Assembly (NCBI GenBank): GCA_046349935.1 | Contig: JAXMBK010000014.1 | Span: forward strand, 124,001 to 188,000 | Length of the DNA stretch: 64,000 bases | Direction: 5' to 3' | Origin: CAIXSC01 sp046349935 | Lineage (GTDB): Bacteria; Planctomycetota; Planctomycetia; Pirellulales; Pirellulaceae | Shown here: positions 26,326-34,604 of the stretch, piece by piece | Numbering within the stretch: the stretch's first letter is position 1 | How the letters are laid out: every line of letters begins with the position of its first letter | Translations under genes and position numbers: made by a program | Notes under the pieces: generated by a model | Told to the model about the DNA's origin: nothing | Database searches by the model: none | The model's input: only the letters and a program-made list of their open reading frames with translations

Positions 26326-29241
26326 ATGGCCGCCGACTTCCCGGAGATTCGCCTGCGCGGCGCCCTGCGCCCCTCGCAAGCCGACGTCATCAAAATCGCG
26401 CGCGAGAAATTGGCGGCCGGCAAACGGCGGCTCCATATCGTCGCCCCGCCCGGTTCCGGCAAGACCATCTTGGGGCTCTATCTGTGGGCGGAATGCGTGC
26501 GACGGCCGGCCGTCGTGCTCTCGCCCAACTCGGCTATCCAAGCCCAATGGGCCGCCAAAACGTCGCTCTTCGATTTTGCGGCGCCTCGCGAGCCGCTGAT
26601 CAGCACCGACCCGCAGCGCCCGGCGCTGCTCACGTCGCTGACCTACCAATCGGTGACGCTGCCTCGCCGCGGCGACGCCGATCTGGATTCGGCGGCGCTG
26701 GAGCTGTGGCGCGACGCGCTCATCGAAAAGGGACAGGCTCAAGATCCCGACGAAGCTCAGGTTTGGATCGAAGACCTGCAGCGGCACAATCGCGACTATT
26801 ACGAACAGCGACTGTCCGCCTACCGCAAAGCGGCGCGCGACCAAACGGCGCTCGGCGGCGACGCGCTGCAAGCGCTCCACCCGTCGTCTCTGCGGGCGCT
26901 TGAGCGATTGCGAGACGCGGGGCTGGGGATGGTGATTTTCGACGAGTGTCATCACTTGATGGAGCACTGGGGACGCGTTCTCGCCGCCGCTCACGATTTG
27001 CTCGGCGAGCCAATGATCGTGGGACTCACGGCCACCCCGCCCGACCGAGACGGCAAAGACTCGCGCGACGTCGAGCGGTACGATGAGTTTTTCGGCGAAG
27101 TCGATTTCGAGGTGCCGGTGCCGGCCGTCGTGAAAGACGGCTTTCTTGCTCCCTACCAAGACTTGGTGTACTTCGTACGCCCGGCGGCCGACGAGTTGAC
27201 GTTCGTCGCCCAGGCCGACCGGCAACTCCGCAGCCTCGTCGAACAACTGAGCTCCGCTGCGCCTACGCCGCCATCCCCGACAGAACCAGCCGTTCTAGCA
27301 CCGCCGGTCGCACCGCTGCCCGTCGTCGCGACGGAAGCGACGGAAGCGACGTCGGCGCCCGCCGCGCCGCCGATGAATGAGCCGCCGGGGTCGCTGGTCG
27401 AATGGCTGACGCGCGTGCTCAGCGAACGGCGGTTGCCGACGGGAGTCGTGAAAGATTGGAACGCGTTCGAGCGGCGCGACCCTGACTTCGCCGACGCCGC
27501 GCGCCGCTTTCTCTTGAGCCGCGATTTGCCCCTTCCCGACGGCGTCCCCGCCCCGGCGCTCGAGTACGAAGCGCAGGACGTGCCCGAGATCAACGTGCTC
27601 GTCCCGGTGCTTGACCGCTACGTTCGCCACGGCCTCCGCCGTTCGCCCCGCGAAGAGGATCGGGCGCTCGCGGACGTCGCCATTCAACGCCTGCGCATGC
27701 TCGGCGTCCAAATTACCGAAACCGGCTGTCAGGCCTGCGCCTCGCCGGTGGGACGCGTGCTGGCGTACTCGCGGGAAAAGATCGCCGCCATCGTCCCCGT
27801 GCTTGAGGCGGAACACCGCGTGCTGGGCGACCGTCTGCGCGCGGTGGTGATCGCCGACTACGAGAAGACCTCGGCGACGACGGCGGAGATCGGACACCTG
27901 CTTGACGCCGAGGCGGGCGGCGCGGTCGCCGCATTCCGAGCGCTGCTGGCCGCACCGGCGACCGACGCCCTCAACCCCATCTTGGTGACCGGCTCCAGCG
28001 TCCTGATCGACGACGATTTAGAGGCGACGTTCGCCTTCGAAGCCGAGCAGTGGCTGAAGACGCAGGGTTTTGACGCCAAACTGAAGTTCTCGTCGGACGC
28101 CGGTTTTCGAGTGCTGCGCGGCGAGGGAAGCGATTGGTGTCCGCGCGTGTACGTCGAGATGATCACCGAATTGTTTCAGCGCGGGCTCACACAGTGCCTC
28201 GTGGGAACGCGCGGGTTGCTCGGCGAAGGCTGGGATGCGAGCCGCATCAACGTCCTCGTCGACCTGACGACCGTCACCACGTCGATGACCGTCAATCAGC
28301 TGCGCGGTCGCTCGATTCGTCTCGATCCCCTAGACACGGCGAAGCTGGCCGACAATTGGGACATCGTCTGTTTGGCGCCCGAGTTTGCCAAGGGGCTCGA
28401 CGACTACCGCCGTTTCCAAGCCAAACATCAAACGCTGTTTGGTGTGACCGAGGACGGGGCGGTGGAAAAGGGAGTCGGTCACGTTCATCCCTCGTTTACG
28501 ACGTTGAAACCCGAGGGGCTCGAAAACTCCGTCGACGCCATCAACGCTGATATGTTGGCCCGCGTCGCGCGACGCGACGAAGTGCGGACTCGCTGGAAAA
28601 TCGGGGAACCATATCGAGGCGAACCGAAGCGGACTTTGGAAGCCAAGCCGCGCGCGAAGCGTGAACGAGGCGGGTTTCCGCCGTTCAAGGGCGCGCCGAC
28701 GGCGTGGAGCGACCAGTCGTTGTCTTTGGCGATCGGACAGGCGTTGTTGGCGGCGCTGCGCGACGCAGGATTGGTCGCATCGCGCAGCGAGGTGACGGCG
28801 CACGAGCGCGAAGGCGGCTACGTTCGCGTCTTCTTGGAGAACGCGGCGCCCGAGGAGAACTCGCTCTTCACCACGTCGCTGCACGAGGTGCTGGCGCCGT
28901 ATCAGCGACCGCGTTACATCATTCCACGCGACATCCTGATTGAAGAAGAGACGTGGTGGTCCAAGACGCTCGGGCCCGTCGCCCCGAAATTCGCGCAAGA
29001 TTGGCTGCTCCCCTATTTGCGAAAGCGCAAACGCCAACGCGTCATGTGGCATGCCGTCCCAGCGGCGCTGGCGAAGAACAAGGAGCTCGTCGCGCTCTTC
29101 CAGAAACACTGGAATCAGTTGGTCAGTCCCGGCGAAGCCGTTTATGCGCAGCGCGGCGAGGGGGAGCAGTTCGTGCAGGAAGCCAAGGCCAAGGGACTCG
29201 TCCCCGAATCGTCGGTGCACGAGAAGGAAGTGTTTCTCTAG
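26326..29241 (+). CDS. DEAD/DECH-box superfamily 2 helicase
   Basis: A 971-residue protein starting 6 nt after the CopZ-like gene. Motif I is APPGSGKT (40-47), motif II DECH (206-209), motif III-type VGLTATPP (about 233-240), and motif VI QLRGRSIRLD lies in the second RecA domain. A large insertion of about 300 residues between the two RecA lobes contains a Pro/Ala linker and a helical region. The C-terminal third (TLKPEGLENSVDAINADML onward) ends in a basic helical domain. It resembles XPB/type III restriction-like helicases. No nuclease or methylase is adjacent. Confidence 0.85.
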   Translation: MAADFPEIRLRGALRPSQADVIKIAREKLAAGKRRLHIVAPPGSGKTILGLYLWAECVRRPAVVLSPNSAIQAQWAAKTSLFDFAAPREPLISTDPQRPALLTSLTYQSVTLPRRGDADLDSAALELWRDALIEKGQAQDPDEAQVWIEDLQRHNRDYYEQRLSAYRKAARDQTALGGDALQALHPSSLRALERLRDAGLGMVIFDECHHLMEHWGRVLAAAHDLLGEPMIVGLTATPPDRDGKDSRDVERYDEFFGEVDFEVPVPAVVKDGFLAPYQDLVYFVRPAADELTFVAQADRQLRSLVEQLSSAAPTPPSPTEPAVLAPPVAPLPVVATEATEATSAPAAPPMNEPPGSLVEWLTRVLSERRLPTGVVKDWNAFERRDPDFADAARRFLLSRDLPLPDGVPAPALEYEAQDVPEINVLVPVLDRYVRHGLRRSPREEDRALADVAIQRLRMLGVQITETGCQACASPVGRVLAYSREKIAAIVPVLEAEHRVLGDRLRAVVIADYEKTSATTAEIGHLLDAEAGGAVAAFRALLAAPATDALNPILVTGSSVLIDDDLEATFAFEAEQWLKTQGFDAKLKFSSDAGFRVLRGEGSDWCPRVYVEMITELFQRGLTQCLVGTRGLLGEGWDASRINVLVDLTTVTTSMTVNQLRGRSIRLDPLDTAKLADNWDIVCLAPEFAKGLDDYRRFQAKHQTLFGVTEDGAVEKGVGHVHPSFTTLKPEGLENSVDAINADMLARVARRDEVRTRWKIGEPYRGEPKRTLEAKPRAKRERGGFPPFKGAPTAWSDQSLSLAIGQALLAALRDAGLVASRSEVTAHEREGGYVRVFLENAAPEENSLFTTSLHEVLAPYQRPRYIIPRDILIEEETWWSKTLGPVAPKFAQDWLLPYLRKRKRQRVMWHAVPAALAKNKELVALFQKHWNQLVSPGEAVYAQRGEGEQFVQEAKAKGLVPESSVHEKEVFL

Positions 29242-29254
29242 CGGTTGGATCTCG

Positions 29255-30355
29255 TTAGCCAGCGCTTGCAGAGCGGGCTTCAAAAACGCGTCCGAAGCGA
29301 TTTGTCAGGAACAGGTCGAGGTCGACTTGTTCTTGTCGTACGAACCCGCGCGGCGGAAGTTGGCCGTGCACATGCAGGTCGACGACGGCGCACAGACAGG
29401 AGGCGGTGGTGATTTGGATGGCGCTCCAAATCTCGTCGCCTTGCTGGCGGTGATAGATCTTGCGTGCGTCCCACAGTTGGACGCGTTCGCCAGCCCGCAT
29501 GCCGGTCGCCGTACAGAAGACGATCACGACGTCTTGCAGCGTTCGCGGCAGCGCATTCTCCAAGATCTCCTTCAGCAACTCGCGGCGGTCGCGCAGCTTC
29601 AGTTCGTCCAGTAAGAACAACATCCGATCGCGATGGCCTTTGTAGCGGACCGTCTTGTAATTCAGTTCGTGGACTCGGTCCTGGTAGGTTTCGCACAACG
29701 TGCCCAGTCCGCCGGAGGTGGCGAACGCCTCGTATTCGACGCCGTCGATCGACAGATGCTCGAGCCCCTCAAGCGGCCACACCAGTTGGCGGCGGCTTTG
29801 ATGGATGACGTCGCACGGATTGCAGTATTCGTTGATCAGTCCGTCGGTCGACCAAGTGAGGTTGTACTTCAGCGAGTTGGTTGGGAACTCGGGGAGCGCT
29901 CCCACGCGCAGCAAGAGGGAGTCGAGCACGTCGAAACGCTGCGCCAGATGATTGGCGACGATGCCGACGAAACCGGGGGCAAGCCCGCACTGGGGCATGA
30001 AGATCTGGTCGGCGCCGGCGTCGGACGCGATCGAACGCACCGCAGCGGTCGTCTCCACGTCCTCGGTCAAATCGAAGTAGCTCGCGCCGGCCGCCTGAGC
30101 CGCTCGAGCGACGCGCGGATTGAGGCGAAAGGTGAGCGCCGATACGACCACCTGTTGCCCCTGCGCCGCGCTCGCCAATTGCTCGGGGGACGACGCATCG
30201 ACGACCTGCGTCTCTACGCCCAAGCGTTGTCCCAATCGCCGCAGCCCCTCGGCATCCGTATCGCCCACTCGAACCCGGTAGTCCCCCGACTCGACGAGCA
30301 GTTTGGCGATCATCCGCCCGATCGTTCCCGCGCCCAACAACAACACGTTCGTCAT
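29255..30355 (-). CDS. Saccharopine dehydrogenase family protein
   Basis: A 366-residue protein; GGAGG lies 5 nt upstream of the ATG. It begins with a Rossmann motif VLLLGAGTIGRMIAKLL. YFDLTEDVETT and MPQCGLAPGFVGIVANHLA follow, then the second domain SLKYNLTWSTDGLINEYCNPC, all typical of the saccharopine reductase / lysine 6-dehydrogenase-like family. The exact substrate is not determined. It converges with the helicase, leaving 13 nt between the stops. Confidence 0.88.
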   Translation of the reverse strand: MTNVLLLGAGTIGRMIAKLLVESGDYRVRVGDTDAEGLRRLGQRLGVETQVVDASSPEQLASAAQGQQVVVSALTFRLNPRVARAAQAAGASYFDLTEDVETTAAVRSIASDAGADQIFMPQCGLAPGFVGIVANHLAQRFDVLDSLLLRVGALPEFPTNSLKYNLTWSTDGLINEYCNPCDVIHQSRRQLVWPLEGLEHLSIDGVEYEAFATSGGLGTLCETYQDRVHELNYKTVRYKGHRDRMLFLLDELKLRDRRELLKEILENALPRTLQDVVIVFCTATGMRAGERVQLWDARKIYHRQQGDEIWSAIQITTASCLCAVVDLHVHGQLPPRGFVRQEQVDLDLFLTNRFGRVFEARSASAG

Positions 30356-30379
30356 AAAGGCCTCCTACCCCATTGTAGG

Positions 30380-30396
30380 ACAGGCTTCCAGCCTGT
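30380..30396 (+). repeat. Palindromic ACAGGCT repeat, copy 1
   Basis: ACAGGCT-TCC-AGCCTGT preceded by GTAGG. It lies in a divergent gap between the saccharopine-dehydrogenase-like gene and a small membrane protein gene, so this copy is not at a gene end. Confidence 0.9.
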
Positions 30397-30469
30397 CTCG
30401 CCCCCGTTTAGACTCCCACTTGTGCCCGAGTTGCTCCGCAGTTCAGGAAAACAGGGAAGTCGCCGCATC

Positions 30470-30718
30470 ATGGCCGAGTACTGGGCGCTGGTGGCGTTGC
30501 AGATGTCGCTGAACATGCTGCTTCAACCGCCTGACGGAGGGCGGCTATTCGCCTACTCGACTTGTTCGCTCGCGACATTCGACGCGGTCGTCTATTTTCT
30601 ATTCGTCTCGCCCGGGCGCGGCGCCCGTCCTTCTTGGCGGGCGATGTTGACGACGTTCTTGGTCGGATCGGCGGCGACTTGGATTCTGACGGCGGCGGTT
30701 GCGACACATTGGGGGTGA
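30470..30718 (+). CDS. Small hypothetical membrane protein
   Basis: An 82-residue protein of no recognised family. The ATG at 30470 follows AGGGAAG at 7 nt. Two or three hydrophobic helices (WALVALQMSLNMLL, FDAVVYFLFV, MLTTFLVGSAATWILTAAVA) are separated by short polar loops. The stop is immediately followed by the start of the next gene, suggesting they work as a pair. Confidence 0.6.
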   Translation: MAEYWALVALQMSLNMLLQPPDGGRLFAYSTCSLATFDAVVYFLFVSPGRGARPSWRAMLTTFLVGSAATWILTAAVATHWG

Positions 30719-30719
30719 G

Positions 30720-31217
30720 ATGAAGCGTCTTCAGTTCAGTTTGACGACGACGATGGTTGCGCTCACCGCCGTTGCAGGCTTTTGTGCGATCGATCGGTTG
30801 GTGCCGGGATTTCCGTACTCGATCCTGCTGCCAGCGATGCTGCTGACGGTTGCCTGTGAGACGGCTCGCAACCGCGATCTGCCCGAATTGACATGGAGCC
30901 TTATTGCCATCGCCTGGATGACGGCGTCGTATCAATTCGTCAAGGGAATCGAGATCGGTCTTCCCAGCAACACGTTTCCATCGCATCAGTCGACGGTTTC
31001 CGGCGACTTTCACTTCTTGTCGCTCACCTACGTGGCCGCTGTGGGCCTTCCGCTGTTGCTGACGTTGCCGGCGATCTGGCTTGCCAGCCCGCGATCGCAG
31101 AGGCGACCTTCGCCAGGCTTGAAGTGGATCAAGTGGTGCGTGTGGGCGGTCATCGTCGATCTCCATGTCATGGTGCTTTCGCTCGCGATCATCTTTGCCA
31201 CGAGGCCGCATTGGTAG
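30720..31217 (+). CDS. Hypothetical four-helix membrane protein
   Basis: A 165-residue protein of no recognised family. GGGGGTGAG precedes the ATG directly, overlapping the stop of the small upstream gene. The N-terminal MKRLQFSLTTTMVALTAVAGFCAI resembles the start of planctomycete membrane proteins of unknown role. Four hydrophobic segments lie around 8-30, 34-48, 100-122 and 135-158. Confidence 0.65.
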   Translation: MKRLQFSLTTTMVALTAVAGFCAIDRLVPGFPYSILLPAMLLTVACETARNRDLPELTWSLIAIAWMTASYQFVKGIEIGLPSNTFPSHQSTVSGDFHFLSLTYVAAVGLPLLLTLPAIWLASPRSQRRPSPGLKWIKWCVWAVIVDLHVMVLSLAIIFATRPHW

Positions 31218-31375
31218 GGCCGATTGTGGGCGGGCGCTCTGCATGATTCGTTTAACCCGCAGCCGAAGGCGAGGACTTCCTCTGCCCCGCAGGGCAACGC
31301 AGTGAAGGATCTTTAGGCGGCGAATCAGCGGTGATCGTTTCGAACACGGGAACCCGGAGGGTTCACAGCAATTAG

Positions 31376-31404
31376 CCGGTGGTTGAGCGCAGCGACACCA
31401 CCGG
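31376..31404 (-). repeat. CCGGTGG hairpin repeat, inverted copy
   Basis: CCGGTGG / CCACCGG stem with the loop TTGAGCGCAGCGACA, reverse complement of the other copies, flanked by ATTAG on its left (CTAAT on the other strand). Together with 31606-31634 it forms an inverted pair about 200 nt apart. Confidence 0.8.
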
Positions 31405-31596
31405 CCAGGTTCCGCGAGACCGTGTATTTCGAGCCTGTGACAGCCGCCCCAGTGCAGTCGATGCGCGCGACGTTCGCAGAGCCAAGAAAGAGATGCGGTG
31501 AAAAAACGTCCACCAGAACGAGGTAGAGTTGCCATCCGTGCTTGCTGGCATCCTTGGGGAATACTTGTTAGTGGCGTGTTGTTGCTGGAATGTGTG

Positions 31597-31740
31597 CACC
31601 ACGAACCGGTGGTGTCGCTTCGCTCAACCACCGGCTAATGGCTGTCAACCCTACGGCTTGAGTGAACGTGATGCAAAACCCAGGGCGTCGCTGCGCTCTG
31701 CCCTCGGCTGACCTGTCGGGCCCCTTTGGGGCGGAGCGGC
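31597..31740 (+). repeat. Composite of hairpin repeat and inverted module A
   Basis: A hairpin at 31606-31634 (CCGGTGG/CCACCGG, then CTAATGG) is followed by GGCTTGAGTGA-like sequence as in module B. From about 31680 comes a reverse-complement piece of module A (CCCAGGGCGTCGCTGCGCTC, CTGACCTGTCGGGCCCC). So A and B occur here in the opposite relative orientation from 8.6-9.0 kb. Confidence 0.75.
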
Positions 31741-31910
31741 GCGGCATGAGAAACGGGGACGGGGCGACTCGCGGCGGCTGGGCGGCGAGGGCGGGCGCTT
31801 CCTCGCCTGCGGCTGCGGGTTAAACGAAGCGATGGGACGTTCGGCCTGCTCCGCCCGCGGACGCTGAGCTGGTACAACTTGGGCATTCACTCTTGAAAGG
31901 AGCGTTGGCG

Positions 31911-32768
31911 ATGAGCGGCGGCGAAGCGCGGTTGAAGGGAAATGTGCGGCATTCGGTGGTGCAGTGGTGTTTTGCGAAGTACTGGAGCGTCGACCAGACG
32001 TGCCGCATCGCCAAGCAACTGGGGATCGAAAGCGTCGAGATCGTGGCGCCCGAACACTACCCGACGTTGCAAAAATACGGTCTGCGGAGCGCGATCGCGG
32101 GGAGCCATTTGTTCGTCCAAGGGATGAACAATCCCAAGTACCACCCCATGTGCCTCGAGATCCTGCGCCGCACGATCGACGAGAGCGCCGCCGCGGGCGT
32201 GCCGACGGTCATCACCTTCACCGGGTTCGCTCAGGATACGGGCGAGCCGGCGGATGGGAAGATTCCCGACTTCTCGCGATTGCCGGCGAATTTGCCGGTC
32301 ATTTCGCCGGAAGACGGCATCAAGAACTGCGTCGCGGGCTTCAAACAGATCGTGGGCTACGCCGAGCAGAAGAAGGTCAACCTGTCGCTCGAGATGCTCA
32401 ATACGCGCGTCGACGAGGAGATGAAGGGGCATCCGGGCTATCAGGGCGACTCGATCGAATACTGCTTGGAGATCATCAAGCAAGTCGGTTCGCCGCGTCT
32501 GGGTTTGCTGTTCGACATTTACCACGTGCAGATCATGCAGGGAGACCTGATCACGCGCTGGCGGTCGTGCCACGAGTACGTCAACCACGTCCATACGGCC
32601 GGCAACCCCGGCCGCTGCGAACTCGACGCCGCCCAAGAAATCAATTACCCGGCCGTCATGCGAGCGCTCGTCGACGTCGGCTACAAGGGCTTCGTCGGCC
32701 ACGAATTCATCCCCACTCGCGACCCGCTCGAAGGCCTGCGGGAAGCGGTCCAAGTGTGCGACGTGTGA
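31911..32768 (+). CDS. Hydroxypyruvate-isomerase-like TIM-barrel protein
   Basis: A 285-residue protein; AGGAG lies 9 nt before the ATG at 31911. It is an AP-endonuclease-2/xylose-isomerase-type TIM barrel: IAKQLGIESVEIVAPEHYPTLQ, VPTVITFTG, VNLSLEMLN (metal-binding Glu), LGLLFDIYHVQIMQGDL, VNHVHTAGNPGRCEL and GYKGFVGHEFIPT, which matches Hyi-like sugar isomerases. No signal peptide is present, so it is cytoplasmic. It ends 12 nt before a palindromic repeat and converges with the GH10-like gene. Confidence 0.87.
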   Translation: MSGGEARLKGNVRHSVVQWCFAKYWSVDQTCRIAKQLGIESVEIVAPEHYPTLQKYGLRSAIAGSHLFVQGMNNPKYHPMCLEILRRTIDESAAAGVPTVITFTGFAQDTGEPADGKIPDFSRLPANLPVISPEDGIKNCVAGFKQIVGYAEQKKVNLSLEMLNTRVDEEMKGHPGYQGDSIEYCLEIIKQVGSPRLGLLFDIYHVQIMQGDLITRWRSCHEYVNHVHTAGNPGRCELDAAQEINYPAVMRALVDVGYKGFVGHEFIPTRDPLEGLREAVQVCDV

Positions 32769-32780
32769 CGCCGTCGTAGA

Positions 32781-32797
32781 ACAGGCTTCCAGCCTGT
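32781..32797 (+). repeat. Palindromic ACAGGCT repeat, copy 2
   Basis: ACAGGCT-TCC-AGCCTGT preceded by CGTAGA, starting 12 nt after the TIM-barrel gene stop. It faces copy 3 across the convergent gap. Confidence 0.92.
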
Positions 32798-32894
32798 TAA
32801 GAATCACAAACAGATTCACACCAACCAACACGCACGCAAAAGACGCCGCCGCGGCCGGCCCGCGGAGCATGGCGATGCTTGTTGGTGGTTGGTC

Positions 32895-32911
32895 GCAGGC
32901 TGGAAGCCTGC
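32895..32911 (-). repeat. Palindromic repeat, copy 3 (compensated variant)
   Basis: On the minus strand GCAGGCT-TCC-AGCCTGC preceded by CGTAGC. The outer A-T pair of the consensus is replaced by G-C on both sides, a compensatory change that keeps the 7-bp stem. The TAG of its CGTAG flank is the stop codon of the GH10-like gene. Confidence 0.9.
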
Positions 32912-32912
32912 G

Positions 32913-34403
32913 CTACGTCAGATGCTTTTGGCGGAAGTCGGCCAGCGATTCGATGGCCGGTTTGCGGGCGCCGTGGATGTCGAACAGACCGCCATGCGCG
33001 AAGTCGTGAGGCACCTCGTCGCGCAACTGGTTCCAAAACACGCTGTGGACGGCCGGTTTGCTAATCAAAAACGGCACGGCCTGTTCCACAAATCGCTTCT
33101 GCCACTCCTGAGATGGGCCGAGCGGTCCGACGCGGGAGTTGGGAGAGGCGGGCTCCGAAGCGTAAGCGTCGAGCCCCGGCGCGCTAGGGGCGGACAAGAA
33201 GAGCAGCAGCGGCAGGCCGAGCGTGCTCCAGTGATCGATCTGGCGATTGAACTCCAGCAAGTCGCGCGGCCAAGTGGCGCGGGAGTCATAGCCGAAATTG
33301 ATCTCCATCCCCAAGCCGGCGACTCCCAGGTCGGACCGCACCAGCATGTCGGCGAAATGCATGGGCGACAAATCGAAATGTCGTCGCGTCATGTACTCGC
33401 CCCACGGCTGATCGAAACTCACCACGATCGGCGTCCGCGGATCCAGCCGCCGGACCGTTTCGATCACGCTGACGGCCAGCCGCAATCGCTGTTCTTCGGA
33501 GAGCCGCGTTTCGTTGTCTCCCGCGACCGCCGACACCGCGTGCCAAACATGGACGCGTCCCTGGAAGTACCGGACGACGTCCTCGGTGTATTCCAGCAAT
33601 TGTCGGTGCGTCGTTTCAAAGTTGCCGCGGGGATCGATCCAAGTCGGCCAACTCCGGCGGCTCGGGCGAAACAACGGGCCGGCGAGCACCTTGAGCTGAT
33701 GTTCGCGGCACCACTGCAATTGGTTTTCGGCGGCGGCGAAGCTGCGAATCCCCTGCTCTTGCTCCGTCTCGGACCAAGTGAGTCGCAGTTGGGCCGCGTT
33801 GAACGAAGCGAGCGTCCATTTGGCTGACTTGGCGTCCAGCGGCGGCGATTCGACCACCGCACCCAGCAGCGTGTTGAGCGTCGGAGTTTGGGACTGCCGC
33901 GAGCGGAGCGAAGCCTGTGCGAACTCGCTGCACGCCGACTCGATCGCGGTCAAGGCGTACTCCAGCGTCCGGTCGGCGTCGTCGCACATCGCCTCCGGCG
34001 TCCCCTGCTCCATCGCCGCGCGCATGAACGACTCTTGGGCGTCGGAAACCTGCTCGCGTACGGCGTCCGACGGGCGGTAGCCGATCAATTGCCAAGCCGC
34101 CAATTGAGCTCGCAAGCGATGCACGGTGCCGCGCGCCAGCTCGAGCGGCAAGAGGTACGGGGCTTTCCGTTCCATGAGGCTGGAGGTGGTGAGCACCAAT
34201 TCGCCGTGGCCGGCGACCGTCCAGGGGATCGACAGCGTCCCCGACTCTCGCACCTCGCGCTCGACGATCAATGTCTTGCCGTCCCACTCGGTCGTCGTCG
34301 GCCAAGGGACGTGGTCCATGCCGCCCAGATATGCGCGCTGGACCGCAGCCTCATCGAGTCGCTCGCCGCGCGGCACGATAAATCGCAGCTGTCCCATGGA
34401 CAT
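32913..34403 (-). CDS. GH10 (xylanase-fold)-like protein, catalytic Glu residues not seen
   Basis: A 496-residue protein without a signal peptide; starts at 34403 or two codons later (34397). The N-terminal 170 residues are beta-rich then helical. The C-terminal part follows the GH10 order: AQLRLTWSETEQEQG, NQLQWCREHQLKVLAGPLF, LLEYTEDVVRYFQGRVHVWHAVSAVAG, VAGLGMEINFGYD, FVEQAVPFLISKPAVHSVFW. In active GH10 enzymes the acid/base Glu sits in WDVVNE and the nucleophile in ITELD. Here the matching places read WHAVSA and LFLSAP, so the protein may be non-hydrolytic. The stop codon comes from the adjacent palindromic repeat. Confidence 0.7.
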   Translation of the reverse strand: MSMGQLRFIVPRGERLDEAAVQRAYLGGMDHVPWPTTTEWDGKTLIVEREVRESGTLSIPWTVAGHGELVLTTSSLMERKAPYLLPLELARGTVHRLRAQLAAWQLIGYRPSDAVREQVSDAQESFMRAAMEQGTPEAMCDDADRTLEYALTAIESACSEFAQASLRSRQSQTPTLNTLLGAVVESPPLDAKSAKWTLASFNAAQLRLTWSETEQEQGIRSFAAAENQLQWCREHQLKVLAGPLFRPSRRSWPTWIDPRGNFETTHRQLLEYTEDVVRYFQGRVHVWHAVSAVAGDNETRLSEEQRLRLAVSVIETVRRLDPRTPIVVSFDQPWGEYMTRRHFDLSPMHFADMLVRSDLGVAGLGMEINFGYDSRATWPRDLLEFNRQIDHWSTLGLPLLLFLSAPSAPGLDAYASEPASPNSRVGPLGPSQEWQKRFVEQAVPFLISKPAVHSVFWNQLRDEVPHDFAHGGLFDIHGARKPAIESLADFRQKHLT

Positions 34404-34604
34404 ATCTTTCCAAGTCAAGTCCGTCGCGTAATTTGGCGAGCATAGCCGAGCCGTCGGCCAGGGGCAACCGACCCGCCGGCGACGAACGCCTGTTTCCCCC
34501 TCTCCCCCGTCTGTTATACTCGCCCCCGCGTTGCCGCCGACCGACTTTCCGGGGTTCGAAGAGAAGCCCGCCGCCGGCCGCACGTTGCCGTAGAGGGACG
34601 ATCG

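Larger units (their letters stand above)
31218..31910. other. Gene-free repeat zone
   Basis: No gene is supported. The stretch contains two CCGGTGG-type hairpins in opposite orientation, an inverted piece of module A, and a spacer of about 200 nt (31405-31596) with no recognisable content. Short open frames reading through the repeats are judged non-coding. Confidence 0.55.

Noticed and set aside
26326..29241. Helicase as part of an anti-phage defence system
   Set aside because: No nuclease, methylase, DISARM- or restriction-type partner is adjacent; neighbours are HTTM and CopZ-like genes.
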